This document shows positions 33,138 through 40,901 of a DNA stretch of 46,124 bases, one piece after another. Each line of letters begins with the position of its first letter. Position 1 is the stretch's first letter. Both the position numbers and the translations under genes were made by a program. The DNA comes from CAZEYT01 sp964516295 (GTDB taxonomy: Bacteria; Verrucomicrobiota; Verrucomicrobiia; Chthoniobacterales; Terrimicrobiaceae): NCBI GenBank assembly GCA_964516295.1, contig CAZEYT010000013.1, positions 1-46,124 on the forward strand, in the 5' to 3' direction. The notes under the pieces are model-generated. The model worked only from the letters and a program-made list of their open reading frames with translations. It was not told the origin of the DNA and searched no databases.

Positions 33138-33908
33138 ATGATTTTTAGTGCCCTCACCTTTAACATGCAAAACGGGCAGCCGTGGAATGACGCGCAACCG
33201 GATTGCGAGGAGATCCATCTAGAGCGGACGGTGGAGTTTCTGCGGGAACAAAGTCCGGACCTTCTCTTTTTGCAGGAGGTGGAGCGGGGCTACGAAGGCG
33301 GCCGGCAGATGGACCCGCCGCCGAATTACTCCAAGCTCCGCGAGGCGCTGAAGGGGTATGACTCGACTTTTGCGTATCCGCTGCCGAACGAACTGGAGAT
33401 CCCCTTCGGGCTCGGGCTGGCGATTTTTTCCAAGAGCAAGCTCCGAGACATCCGGCGGGTGGATCTGGAACCGGCCGAGGTGGAGTTCGAGTATCAGGGA
33501 GTAAAGCGACGTCCGTCCCACCGGCTTCTTTTGGCGGCGTCCACGGTGATCGACGGTCGCGAGGTGCGGCTGCTGAATACGCATTTGCAGGCGTATTTCA
33601 TGATCGGTTCCTCCAGCGCCGAGCACCGCGGGCAGCGGGATGCGGTGGAGGCCGTGTTGCGGGAGCAGACGGGCCCGGCGTTGCTGGCGGGGGATTTCAA
33701 CTCGGCTCCCGGCGAGGGCGTCGTCGAGCAATTTGGCGCGGCGGGTTTTCGGCCGGTGCAAAATGAGGAGATCACCTGGCGGCGGAAGCCGTTCGTGCTG
33801 GATCACATTTTCTTCAATGCGCCGTTGCGGCTGGAGAATCAGGCCGTTGTGCCGACCCTGTCGTCGGATCACCATGCCGTGCGGGCGGAATTTTCTTTCG
33901 CGGGATGA
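33138..33908 (+). CDS. Endonuclease/exonuclease/phosphatase (EEP) family protein
   Basis: A 256-residue member of the EEP fold shared by exonuclease III, DNase I and inositol phosphatases. Catalytic elements are LTFNMQNG, FLQEVERG with the metal Glu (about residue 48), LLNTHLQAY, LAGDFNSAPGEG (Asp/Asn) and the final LSSDHHAVRAEF (Asp-His pair). The substrate cannot be decided: DNA or a phosphoester are both possible. No signal peptide, so cytoplasmic. It overlaps the following exonuclease III gene by four bases (ATGA), so the two EEP paralogues are coupled. Confidence 0.88.
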   Translation: MIFSALTFNMQNGQPWNDAQPDCEEIHLERTVEFLREQSPDLLFLQEVERGYEGGRQMDPPPNYSKLREALKGYDSTFAYPLPNELEIPFGLGLAIFSKSKLRDIRRVDLEPAEVEFEYQGVKRRPSHRLLLAASTVIDGREVRLLNTHLQAYFMIGSSSAEHRGQRDAVEAVLREQTGPALLAGDFNSAPGEGVVEQFGAAGFRPVQNEEITWRRKPFVLDHIFFNAPLRLENQAVVPTLSSDHHAVRAEFSFAG

Positions 33909-34660
33909 AGCTGGTTTCGTGGAACGTCAACGGCATCCGCTCGGTGCTGGGAAAAGGATTTGCCACCTATCTCCGGGAGGCCAACGCGGACGTGGTGTGC
34001 TTGCAGGAAACCAAGGCCCGGCCGGAGCAGGTCAGCGACCGGTTTGACGGCTACGAAGCGATCTGGAACGCCGCCGACCGACCCGGCTACTCCGGAACGG
34101 CCATTCTCACGCGGCGCAAGCCGGATTCGGTCCAACACGGGATCGGTGCGCCGGAACACGATCGCGAAGGGCGCGTGATCACGGCGGATTTCGGATCCTT
34201 TTTTCTGGTGAATGTCTACACGCCGAACTCCCAACGCGAACTGACCCGGCTGGACTATCGCACGCGGGAGTGGACACCGGCATTTGCCGCGTTTCTGGCG
34301 GGTTTGCAGGCGGAAAAGCCGGTGATTTTCTGCGGGGACATGAATGTCGCGCACCGCGAGATCGATTTGGCCCGGCCGAAGCAGAATACCCGCAATGCGG
34401 GATTCACCATCGAGGAACGGGAGGCCTTCGACCAAGTGCTGGCCGTGGGTTTTTTGGATTCCTTCCGGGAAATGGAGCCGTCCGGCGGACACTACACGTG
34501 GTGGAGCTACATGAATGGAGCGCGTGAACGGAACATCGGGTGGCGCATCGACTATTTTTGCCTCTCGCAGCCGCTGCGGTCGCGGCTGCTCTCGGCGTTC
34601 ATTCAGCCCGAGGTGATGGGAAGCGATCACTGTCCGGTGGGCATCGTGCTCGATGAATAG
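33905..34660 (+). CDS. xth: Exodeoxyribonuclease III
   Basis: AP endonuclease and 3'-5' exonuclease of base-excision repair. The 251-residue product has the family's opening KLVSWNVNGIRSVL, CLQETKA with the metal-binding Glu, FLVNVYTPNSQ, the catalytic Asp/Asn in FCGDMNVAH, WRIDYFC and the terminal GSDHCPVGI. It is of the ExoA/Xth type. The ATG overlaps the upstream EEP gene's stop. The 246 bases that follow hold a 12-bp inverted repeat and the phoB promoter. Confidence 0.95.
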   Translation: MKLVSWNVNGIRSVLGKGFATYLREANADVVCLQETKARPEQVSDRFDGYEAIWNAADRPGYSGTAILTRRKPDSVQHGIGAPEHDREGRVITADFGSFFLVNVYTPNSQRELTRLDYRTREWTPAFAAFLAGLQAEKPVIFCGDMNVAHREIDLARPKQNTRNAGFTIEEREAFDQVLAVGFLDSFREMEPSGGHYTWWSYMNGARERNIGWRIDYFCLSQPLRSRLLSAFIQPEVMGSDHCPVGIVLDE

Positions 34661-34794
34661 GTGAAATTTTTGAAGCCGGAAAACCCCTGTCCATCAAGCA
34701 CTTGCGCCGACGCGACCAGGGGCGGAAGAAATTTTCTGAACTTTTTTTGAACAACGCCCACCCGGGGGGGTCAAATCTCTCGGTTAAGGCAGCA

Positions 34795-34854
34795 ATTCGG
34801 GCCACCGCGGTTCAGTTTCCTTTGTTCTGAGCAATCATCGCTGGTGGCCCGAAT
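34795..34854. repeat. Perfect 12-bp inverted repeat upstream of phoB
   Basis: ATTCGGGCCACC (34795-34806) and GGTGGCCCGAAT (34843-34854) are exact inverted copies separated by 36 bases. It lies between xth and the phoB promoter. It lacks a T tract, so it looks more like a regulatory or structured site than a plain terminator. Upstream of it are a TGAAC-T7-TGAAC direct repeat (near 34738-34753) and a G7 tract, meaning unknown. Confidence 0.55.
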
Positions 34855-34868
34855 CTTGTACACGAGGC

Positions 34869-34897
34869 TTGCCCGAGGGTCCGGGATGGGGTATCCG
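34869..34897 (+). promoter_or_regulatory. Putative promoter of phoB-phoR
   Basis: TTGCCC (34869-34874), 17 bases, TATCCG (34892-34897); the ATG at 34907 follows after nine bases. No clear Pho box repeats are seen. Confidence 0.4.
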
Positions 34898-34906
34898 GTC
34901 GGGCGC

Positions 34907-35596
34907 ATGGAAGACACCGTTCTGGTCGTGGAAGATGAGGCCGACGTGGTCGATCTCCTCCGTTACAACCTGAGCCGTTCCGGCTTTGCTGTTCTGATCG
35001 CCGGCACGGGGGATCTCGGGCTGAAGATGGCCAAGGAACATCGGCCCGATGTCATCGTGTTGGATCTCATGCTCCCCGGGATGAGCGGGCATGAAGTGTG
35101 TCGGGAGTTGAAGCGGGACCAGAACACTCAGCCGATTCCCGTCGTGATGCTCACGGCCAAGGGAGAGCCCCAGGAGCGGGTCAAAGGGCTGGAACTCGGA
35201 GCGGATGACTACGTGACGAAACCTTTCAGCCCGCGCGAACTTGTCCTTCGCGTGCAGGCGCTTTTGCGGCGGTTGCGAACTTCGGCCCGGACCGACCTCG
35301 TCGAGGTGGAGGGACTTTATTTGGACAAAACCAGCTTCGAGGCCCGCATCGACGGACGGCGCTTGGAACTGACGACAACGGAATTCAAACTCCTGAGCCT
35401 GATGCTGGAACGGCGCGGCCGGACCATGTCCCGCGAAACCCTCCTCAGCGATGTGTGGGGATACCAATCCACGGTGGATACCCGGACGGTGGATACGCAT
35501 ATGCGGCGCTTGCGGGAAAAATTGGGACCGTATTCGCCGCGTCTGGAGACCGTGCGCGGAGAGGGCTACCGATTCCTTGCCCTTCCGAACGATTGA
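34907..35596 (+). CDS. phoB: Two-component response regulator, OmpR/PhoB family
   Basis: A 229-residue regulator. The receiver domain (residues about 1-120) has the acidic pair in VVEDEADV, the phospho-acceptor Asp in VIVLDLMLPGMSG (about residue 53), the Thr of MLTAKG and Lys of YVTKPFSP. The C-terminal winged helix (about 130-229) is OmpR-type: LTTTEFKLLSLMLE, RETLLSDVWGY and the recognition helix TVDTHMRRLREKLG ending RGEGYRF. With the PhoR-like kinase behind it this is probably the phosphate regulator, but no pst genes are present to confirm that. ATG at 34907 gives the canonical start; a 21-residue longer reading from 34844 overlaps the inverted repeat and promoter. Confidence 0.92.
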   Translation: MEDTVLVVEDEADVVDLLRYNLSRSGFAVLIAGTGDLGLKMAKEHRPDVIVLDLMLPGMSGHEVCRELKRDQNTQPIPVVMLTAKGEPQERVKGLELGADDYVTKPFSPRELVLRVQALLRRLRTSARTDLVEVEGLYLDKTSFEARIDGRRLELTTTEFKLLSLMLERRGRTMSRETLLSDVWGYQSTVDTRTVDTHMRRLREKLGPYSPRLETVRGEGYRFLALPND

Positions 35597-36915
35597 ATTC
35601 CCTCGAGGTCATTTTATGGGCGCTGGGCGGCGGCGGGGTCGTTCTGCTCGGATTGCTGTTCGTTTACAGTCAGGTCCTCCGCCCATGGAGGTCGATTTGC
35701 GAATCCCTCGCGCGCCTTGCACGACGGGATTTCCGCCCGGCGATTCTTCCGCGGGCGCCATGGATGTTCCGCGAATCCACCAAGGACGTTCGGGTGATCG
35801 CGGAGACGCTCCAACAATTTGACCGGCAGATTTTGGATGAAGGGTTCAGCCTGCGAGCCATTCTTTCCAGCATGGTCGAGGGCGTCCTGATCACCGACCG
35901 CGCCCAGCGCATCCGGCTGGTGAATGAGGCGCTGACCGGACTTTTTCAGCTGACCGCCTCGCCGGTGAACCGCAGCGTGATGGAGGTCTTCCGGAAGCAC
36001 GAACTTCAGCAGGCGCTCGAGGAAGTTCTGGAAAGTGCCCGCCCCCAGCGCATCGAGCTCGCTTTCGAGACACCTGCCCCGCATGGCTACGAAGTCCGGC
36101 ACTTTGAGGTGCACGTCGCCGGCCTCAATCCCAAACCGGCGGCGCGACCGACCGCGGCTCTCGTTGTTTTTCACGAGGTCACCAAAGTCAAAAACCTCGA
36201 AGCCATGCGCCGGGAGTTCCTCGCCAACGTCTCGCATGAGTTTCGGACACCCCTCGCCATCATCAACGGCTATGTCGAGACACTCCTCGACGGCGCTGCC
36301 GAAGATCCGCAGATGGTCATCCACTCGCTCCGGACCATGCACAAAAACGGCCAGCGATTGACGCTCCTGATTGATGACCTGCTCACCATCTCACGGATCG
36401 AGGAGCGTGCGAAATTGATGGAGTTTCAAAGCGGCGACCTTCGCGAAATCCTCGATCGCGTCCTCGAACATCTCGAGCCAAACATCACCGAGCGTGGCGC
36501 GCGGATCGAGGTGGATTGGGCCGATGACGCCCGTCTCGCCGAGGTCGACCCGATCCGCATCGAGCAGGTCTACTCCAATCTCATCGGCAACTCCCTGCGC
36601 TACGGTGACTCCCAAAAGCTTGTCGTGCGAGTTTCCGCCCGCCGGGTCGGAGACGAGGTGCAGATCGACTTTGCCGACAACGGTCCGGGAATCCCCTACG
36701 ACGACCAGCCGCATATCTTCGAGCGGTTCTACCGCGTCCACAAAGGCCGCTCGCGAGACGCCGGCGGCACCGGTCTCGGGCTGTCCATCGTACGCAGCGT
36801 GGTCGAGGCCCACGGCGGGCGCGTGTCGGTCAGTAGCACGCCGGGCGCCGGCGCTACGTTTGTGGTGATTCTCCCTGCCCTTCAAGCCACCGCCGCACAG
36901 CCACGCCTTCTGTAA
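35593..36915 (+). CDS. phoR: Sensor histidine kinase, PhoR-like
   Basis: A 440-residue membrane kinase and likely partner of the PhoB-type regulator. Order: one N-terminal helix (about residues 4-25, VILWALGGGGVVLLGLLFVYSQ) with no periplasmic loop, a linker, a PAS domain (about 95-205, SMVEGVLITDRAQRIRLVNEALTGLF), the dimerisation box with phospho-His in FLANVSHEFRTPLAIINGYVETL, and the ATPase with N (VYSNLIGNSLRYG), G1 (DNGPGIPYDD), F (FERFYRV) and G2 (GGTGLGLSIV) boxes. The start is TTG at 35593, overlapping phoB's stop (TTGA); no ATG or GTG nearby keeps the membrane helix. Lack of an external sensor domain fits PhoR, which senses through PhoU/Pst. Confidence 0.9.
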   Translation: MNSLEVILWALGGGGVVLLGLLFVYSQVLRPWRSICESLARLARRDFRPAILPRAPWMFRESTKDVRVIAETLQQFDRQILDEGFSLRAILSSMVEGVLITDRAQRIRLVNEALTGLFQLTASPVNRSVMEVFRKHELQQALEEVLESARPQRIELAFETPAPHGYEVRHFEVHVAGLNPKPAARPTAALVVFHEVTKVKNLEAMRREFLANVSHEFRTPLAIINGYVETLLDGAAEDPQMVIHSLRTMHKNGQRLTLLIDDLLTISRIEERAKLMEFQSGDLREILDRVLEHLEPNITERGARIEVDWADDARLAEVDPIRIEQVYSNLIGNSLRYGDSQKLVVRVSARRVGDEVQIDFADNGPGIPYDDQPHIFERFYRVHKGRSRDAGGTGLGLSIVRSVVEAHGGRVSVSSTPGAGATFVVILPALQATAAQPRLL

Positions 36916-36974
36916 AGGCGAAAGCCCCGGATTGTTTCGCAACTTCCCGCGGCCGCGTGGGTTGCATGGGAGTC

Positions 36975-37613
36975 ATGAAAACACCCAAGCTTCTTCTGGC
37001 CGTTCTGGCCGCCCCCGCTTTCGCTTTTGCCCAGGCCCCAGGTGCGATGGACGGTCCCCCGGGCTCACCGCCACCCGGAGCGCCGATGCGTGAGAAAATG
37101 CGCGCCCGCATGATGGATGGCCTCTCGCCCGAACTCCGCCAACGGTTTGAGACCGTGCGTGATAAAGTCATGCAGGATCCGAAAATCCAAGAGCTCAGAA
37201 AAAAGGCGGACGCCGCTTCCGAGGAATTCCGGAACGCCATGCGCGATGCCATGATCAAGGCCGATCCGGAACTCGCCGAGGCCATCAAGGAAAATGCCCG
37301 CCGGGGCGGGAAACGCGGCGACGATCGCGGGCCGGGATTTGCAAATCTGAGCGAAGGCGACCGCCAAAAGCTCATGGCCGCCCGCGAAAAGGCCAAGGCC
37401 GACCCAGCCGTTTTCGCGGCGGAACAGAAAAAGGACGCCGCCAGAACACCCGAGGAACGACGCGCCGCCGGCGAGGAATTTCACAAGGCCATGCGGGACG
37501 CACTCCTCAAGGCCGATCCCACGCTCGGCCCGGTGCTGGAAACCATCAAACCTCCCAAACACCGCCCGCCCGGAGCCGGACCCGACGCCGGAATGATGGC
37601 GCCAGACGCCTGA
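36975..37613 (+). CDS. Secreted charged protein with an internal duplication, unknown function
   Basis: A 212-residue product. A signal peptide (KTPKLLLAVLAAPAFAFA, cleavage near residue 19) leads into a Pro/Gly/Met-rich stretch and then Lys/Glu/Ala-rich helices. Two related units occur: one with EEFRNAMRDAMIKADPELAEAI (about 85-105) and one with EEFHKAMRDALLKADPTLGPVL (about 160-180). A family name is not clear; periplasmic helical chaperones of the CpxP/Spy kind are a distant possibility. ATG at 36975 gives the signal peptide; GGGAG just upstream is a weak ribosome-binding site. It lies 59 bases after phoR. Confidence 0.75.
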   Translation: MKTPKLLLAVLAAPAFAFAQAPGAMDGPPGSPPPGAPMREKMRARMMDGLSPELRQRFETVRDKVMQDPKIQELRKKADAASEEFRNAMRDAMIKADPELAEAIKENARRGGKRGDDRGPGFANLSEGDRQKLMAAREKAKADPAVFAAEQKKDAARTPEERRAAGEEFHKAMRDALLKADPTLGPVLETIKPPKHRPPGAGPDAGMMAPDA

Positions 37614-37630
37614 CTTGTGGCTCGCAGACT

Positions 37631-37659
37631 GGTCGGCGCGACGCCCGGGTTCGCCGACC
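37631..37659 (+). terminator. Stem-loop after the secreted protein, possible terminator
   Basis: GGTCGGCG (37631-37638) and CGCCGACC (37652-37659) form a perfect 8-bp stem with a 13-base loop, 17 bases after the stop of the preceding gene. There is no T tract, so termination would be weak or Rho-assisted. Confidence 0.4.
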
Positions 37660-37672
37660 TCCGAGGGATCGA

Positions 37673-37701
37673 TTGCCATTACCCACAAGGCGTGGTAGTC
37701 T
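37673..37701 (+). promoter_or_regulatory. Putative promoter of the secreted protein at 37710 and tyrS
   Basis: TTGCCA (37673-37678), 17 bases, TAGTCT (37696-37701), then eight bases to the ATG at 37710. One of the better matches to the short-leader pattern of this window. Confidence 0.5.
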
Positions 37702-37709
37702 CATAAGTC

Positions 37710-38243
37710 ATGAAATTCCCTCTCGTGATCTTGGCCTCGCTCGCCGTTTGCGGGTCCCTCTGCGCCCAAACGCAGGATCGCAAGATGTTGGACCGCATGC
37801 TCAAACCCGATATGGACTTGGGCAACCCGCTCCAGACCAAGGAATTCAACCCCGGCGGCAGCATGGAACTTCGTGCTGCGTCCTATTCCAGCCAGGGGTT
37901 CGATCCTGCGAAGCAGGCGAATATCAAGGAATTCGCGTTCACGCGCTCATTCCTGGGCATCAAAAACCCATGGTTCGGAAACAAAGTCTTCGAAACCGGC
38001 ACGCCCGGTGACTGGCAGCAGAAATCCATGTGGGGTGCGGACAAAACCGTCGATGTCCGAACCGCACCGGCGACCGCCTTTTACGATTCCGAGAAACCAG
38101 CCAACCTCGGCAACTCCATCGTGCCGGTCCAACCCTTCGAGGCTCGCGGAGCCGCCCAAGGTGCTGTGAGCCAGGTCACCGACAAAATCAGTGAGAAGAT
38201 GACGATTGACGAAGTGCGCGAGCTCCTGAACAAGAATCGCTGA
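37710..38243 (+). CDS. Secreted protein of unknown function
   Basis: A 177-residue product with a signal peptide (KFPLVILASLAVCGSLCAQ, cleavage after CAQ or A18). The mature part has no recognisable domain. It contains a polar, Pro/Gly-rich region with aromatic patches (AFTRSFLGIKNPWFGNKVFET) and a C-terminal helical segment (SEKMTIDEVRELLNKN). No cysteine remains after cleavage. Its stop overlaps the tyrS start by one base (TGATG), so both share one message driven by the promoter at 37673. Confidence 0.75.
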   Translation: MKFPLVILASLAVCGSLCAQTQDRKMLDRMLKPDMDLGNPLQTKEFNPGGSMELRAASYSSQGFDPAKQANIKEFAFTRSFLGIKNPWFGNKVFETGTPGDWQQKSMWGADKTVDVRTAPATAFYDSEKPANLGNSIVPVQPFEARGAAQGAVSQVTDKISEKMTIDEVRELLNKNR

Positions 38244-39406
38244 TGTCGGATCTCGATTTTCTCCTGCGCGGATGCGCCAAGGTTCTCAATGAAGAGGAGC
38301 TCAAGGCCAAGCTCGCCCTCGGTCGGCCTCTGCGGGTCAAGCTCGGGGTCGACCCCACCGCTCCGGATATCCACCTCGGCCACAGCGTCGCCCTCACCAA
38401 ACTCCGCGATTTTCAGGATCTCGGGCACGAGGCCATACTGATCATTGGCGACTTCACTGCCATGATCGGCGATCCCAGCGGCCGCTCCGCCACACGTCCG
38501 CAGCTCACGCACGACCAAGTTCTTTCGAATGCCAAAAGCTACCAGGAGCAGGCATTTAAAATTCTTCGCCGCGAGCGCGCCCGCATTGTCTTCAATGGTG
38601 AATGGTTCGAGGCCATGAGCTTCGAGGAAGTCATCAAACTCAACAGCCGCGTCACCTTGCAGCAGATGCTCGTCCGCGAGGATTTTCGCGACCGCCTCGA
38701 TCGCAGCCAGCCGATCCGGGCTCATGAAATCCAATACCCGATCATGCAAGGGTGGGACTCGGTTGTCGTGAAGGCCGATGTCGAACTTGGCGGCACAGAC
38801 CAGCTTTTCAACATCATGGTCGGCCGCGATCTCCAGCGCGAGGAAGGCCAGCCCCAGCAAGTCGCGATGGTCATGCCGATTTTGGAAGGCCTCGACGGCA
38901 AACAAAAAATGAGCAAGAGCCTCGGCAACTACGTCGCTCTCAACGAGGCGCCGGAGACCATGTTCGGAAAAATCATGAGCATCAGCGACACGCTCATGGC
39001 CCGTTTTTACGAGATCCTTCTCCGCGAGGATTTGCCGGCGGACGTCCATCCGATGGACGCCAAAAAATCCCTCGCCCAGCGCATCACGGCCCGCTTTCAC
39101 TCCGACGAAGACGCGGAGCGCGCGCTGGCGGATTTCAATACACGGTTCAGCGCCCGCGATCTCGACGCGGCCGACCTGCCGACGTTCGAGCCCGGTACGG
39201 CCCGCGATATCGTGGCTGTCGTCGTCGAGGCCTACGCTAAGTGTTTTTCCATTACGCGTTCCCGGTCCGATGCCCGTCGCTTGGTCGAGGCCGGCAGCGT
39301 GCAGTGGTGCGGCAAAAAGCTCACCGATGCCAAAGCGGTCCTGGCACCTGGAGAGATCGGTGTTCTCAAACTCGACAAGACCCGCGCCGTCCGTGTCACC
39401 GGGTGA
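38243..39406 (+). CDS. tyrS: Tyrosyl-tRNA synthetase
   Basis: Class I synthetase for tyrosine. The 387-residue product has the HIGH-type motif as HLGH in PTAPDIHLGHSVALTKL (about residue 45), the ATP-binding KMSKS loop (QKMSKSLGN, about residue 228), GGTDQLFN for tyrosine and tRNA contacts, and a C-terminal S4 RNA-binding domain (ARRLVEAGSVQWCGKKL). The HLGH form and length match the TyrZ-like branch. It is unusual that a secreted-protein gene precedes it in the same transcript. Confidence 0.96.
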   Translation: MSDLDFLLRGCAKVLNEEELKAKLALGRPLRVKLGVDPTAPDIHLGHSVALTKLRDFQDLGHEAILIIGDFTAMIGDPSGRSATRPQLTHDQVLSNAKSYQEQAFKILRRERARIVFNGEWFEAMSFEEVIKLNSRVTLQQMLVREDFRDRLDRSQPIRAHEIQYPIMQGWDSVVVKADVELGGTDQLFNIMVGRDLQREEGQPQQVAMVMPILEGLDGKQKMSKSLGNYVALNEAPETMFGKIMSISDTLMARFYEILLREDLPADVHPMDAKKSLAQRITARFHSDEDAERALADFNTRFSARDLDAADLPTFEPGTARDIVAVVVEAYAKCFSITRSRSDARRLVEAGSVQWCGKKLTDAKAVLAPGEIGVLKLDKTRAVRVTG

Positions 39407-39421
39407 CCCGGCGATCTGCTC

Positions 39422-39450
39422 TTGCCAAACCCGGCCGGGGACGTTACGCC
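39422..39450 (+). promoter_or_regulatory. Putative promoter of the lipoprotein gene at 39457
   Basis: TTGCCA (39422-39427), 17 bases, TACGCC (39445-39450); the ATG follows after six bases. Confidence 0.38.
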
Positions 39451-39456
39451 GGAACC

Positions 39457-39984
39457 ATGAAGACCCGACTTCTCGTTGTCTCCGTCACGTCCCTCGCCCT
39501 GTTCACCTCCGCCTGCGAAAATCTCACCCCGGGTGAGAACGCGGGTCTCTTCGGAGCCGCCGCGGGTCTCGCGGTCGGCATCCCGCTCGCCGTCTCCGGC
39601 GTGGATCCTGCCGTCACCATTCCCGTCACCGCCGGTGCCGTCGCCCTCGCCGCCGCCGGCAGCTACATCATCGCCAAGCACCAGGCCACGGAACGCCAGC
39701 GGAAGATCGCCGAGCAGCGCGCTCGGATCTACATGGCCCGCCTTCAGGAGCAGCAGGAAGCCGCCGCTGCGGCCGGCCAGAAAAAAGCCAAGAAGCCCCG
39801 CTATATCGCCGTCCAAACCGAGAAAACCAAACAAAACCAAGGCCAGGCGGCTGTCATGGTCTTTGATACACAGAGCAATCAGATCGTCGGCAACAATGTT
39901 TACGATTTGAAATCTTCACCACAGGTCGGACAGACGGCCAAGTTCGACACCTACTCCGCCCAATACGTCGGAGCCGGGAACTGA
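39457..39984 (+). CDS. Lipoprotein with glycine-zipper-like segment, unknown function
   Basis: A 175-residue product. The signal ends at a lipobox-like TSAC (Cys about residue 20). It is followed by an Ala/Gly-rich hydrophobic stretch (about 28-70, GLFGAAAGLAVGIPLAV and VTAGAVALAAAGSYI) that could form a glycine-zipper membrane hairpin. Next come a basic coiled helix (ATERQRKIAEQRARIYMARLQ) and a C-terminal domain with strand-like repeats (AAVMVFDTQSNQIVGNNVYDL). ATG at 39457 was chosen for the signal sequence and promoter spacing; a longer in-frame reading overlaps tyrS. It has its own promoter and terminator, so it is a single-gene unit. Confidence 0.75.
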   Translation: MKTRLLVVSVTSLALFTSACENLTPGENAGLFGAAAGLAVGIPLAVSGVDPAVTIPVTAGAVALAAAGSYIIAKHQATERQRKIAEQRARIYMARLQEQQEAAAAAGQKKAKKPRYIAVQTEKTKQNQGQAAVMVFDTQSNQIVGNNVYDLKSSPQVGQTAKFDTYSAQYVGAGN

Positions 39985-39989
39985 CCGAC

Positions 39990-40901
39990 TCAACGCCCGA
40001 AAAGGGCGTTCCATTTTTCCACCGCCACCGGGATTTCCGCCCGGTCGGTGCGTGGTGACAGCTCGAGTACCATTCGGCACGAATCCGGGAGAAGCGCGGT
40101 CAGTTTTTTGTAGTCGATCTCTCCGGAAAATGGCGGCGAGTGATCCCGAAACGGCCAGCGCACATCGTGCAAATGGCAGCCGAGGAGGTGCGGCGCGGCC
40201 GTCGTAAGCCATTGCGCATGATCCAACAAGCCGAGATGTTGCTTGATCTGGGCGTGGCCAAAGTCATGCCAATACCCCGCATGACCCGAGTCGAGACGGC
40301 GAAGAAAGGAAATGAGTTCCCGCTCGGTCGGGATCGCTTCATAGTGTTCCCGGTTCTCGATGCCGATCTTCACCCCTTTCGTCCCGGCGTAGTCGGCAAT
40401 CTCGACCAAACACTCGAGCACGCGTTGAGTGTAACCCTCCGCCGCCCGTTCGCGCAACTCGACGGCCCGAAGCTTTTTTCGCACATACTCTTTGCTGAAA
40501 ATCCCACCGCCTTCGACCATGTCCCGGAGCGGTTCGGTCAGCCGCAACGGAATCCGCCCGCAATGCACCACCACAAACGGGGCTTCGAGTCGCGCCGCCC
40601 AATCGATCGTTTGACGCGACAACCGGACCGCCCGCGCCCGGTCGCTCGCCCGGTGCGAACTGAACTCATAACAATCCGGTGCATCCGCCAGAATCTCCAC
40701 CGGCATCGGCAAAAAATTATGCACGCTGCTCACCGTGAACTTGTGGTGCTCCCGCGCTTCGAGCACGCCTTCCAGAAGCGGACTTTTGATCCCATGGCTC
40801 AACTCGATTTCCCGGAATCCCAAATCCAAAATCTCCTCGATCATCGCCCGTCCGCACGAGTGACGCCGGGAATTCCAACACGTTGAAAAGGCCAGCTTCA
40901 T
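39990..40901 (-). CDS. Sugar phosphate isomerase/epimerase family protein (TIM barrel)
   Basis: A 303-residue protein of the xylose-isomerase-like/AP endonuclease 2 TIM-barrel superfamily. Markers are LAFSTCWN at the first strand, ILDLGFREIELSHG, VSSVHNFLP, a Glu in KIGIENREHYE, an HDFGHAQI His/Asp segment and the late Glu in MVLELSPR, which together would bind a divalent metal. The substrate is unknown. Its start overlaps the stop of the FAD oxidoreductase (ATGA), so the two probably act in one pathway. The last codons form the hairpin that terminates the convergent lipoprotein gene. Confidence 0.82.
   Translation of the reverse strand: MKLAFSTCWNSRRHSCGRAMIEEILDLGFREIELSHGIKSPLLEGVLEAREHHKFTVSSVHNFLPMPVEILADAPDCYEFSSHRASDRARAVRLSRQTIDWAARLEAPFVVVHCGRIPLRLTEPLRDMVEGGGIFSKEYVRKKLRAVELRERAAEGYTQRVLECLVEIADYAGTKGVKIGIENREHYEAIPTERELISFLRRLDSGHAGYWHDFGHAQIKQHLGLLDHAQWLTTAAPHLLGCHLHDVRWPFRDHSPPFSGEIDYKKLTALLPDSCRMVLELSPRTDRAEIPVAVEKWNALFGR
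39992..40015 (+). terminator. Rho-independent terminator inside the end of the convergent gene
   Basis: AACGCCC (39992-39998) and GGGCGTT (40004-40010) with loop GAAAA, followed by CCATTTTT, lie eight bases after the lipoprotein stop. The same bases encode the final NALFGR of the sugar isomerase on the other strand. Confidence 0.7.

Noticed and set aside
34700..34906. Pho box upstream of phoB
   Set aside because: No pair of CTGTCAT-like direct repeats with 11-base periodicity; only an inverted repeat and a TGAAC direct repeat are present.
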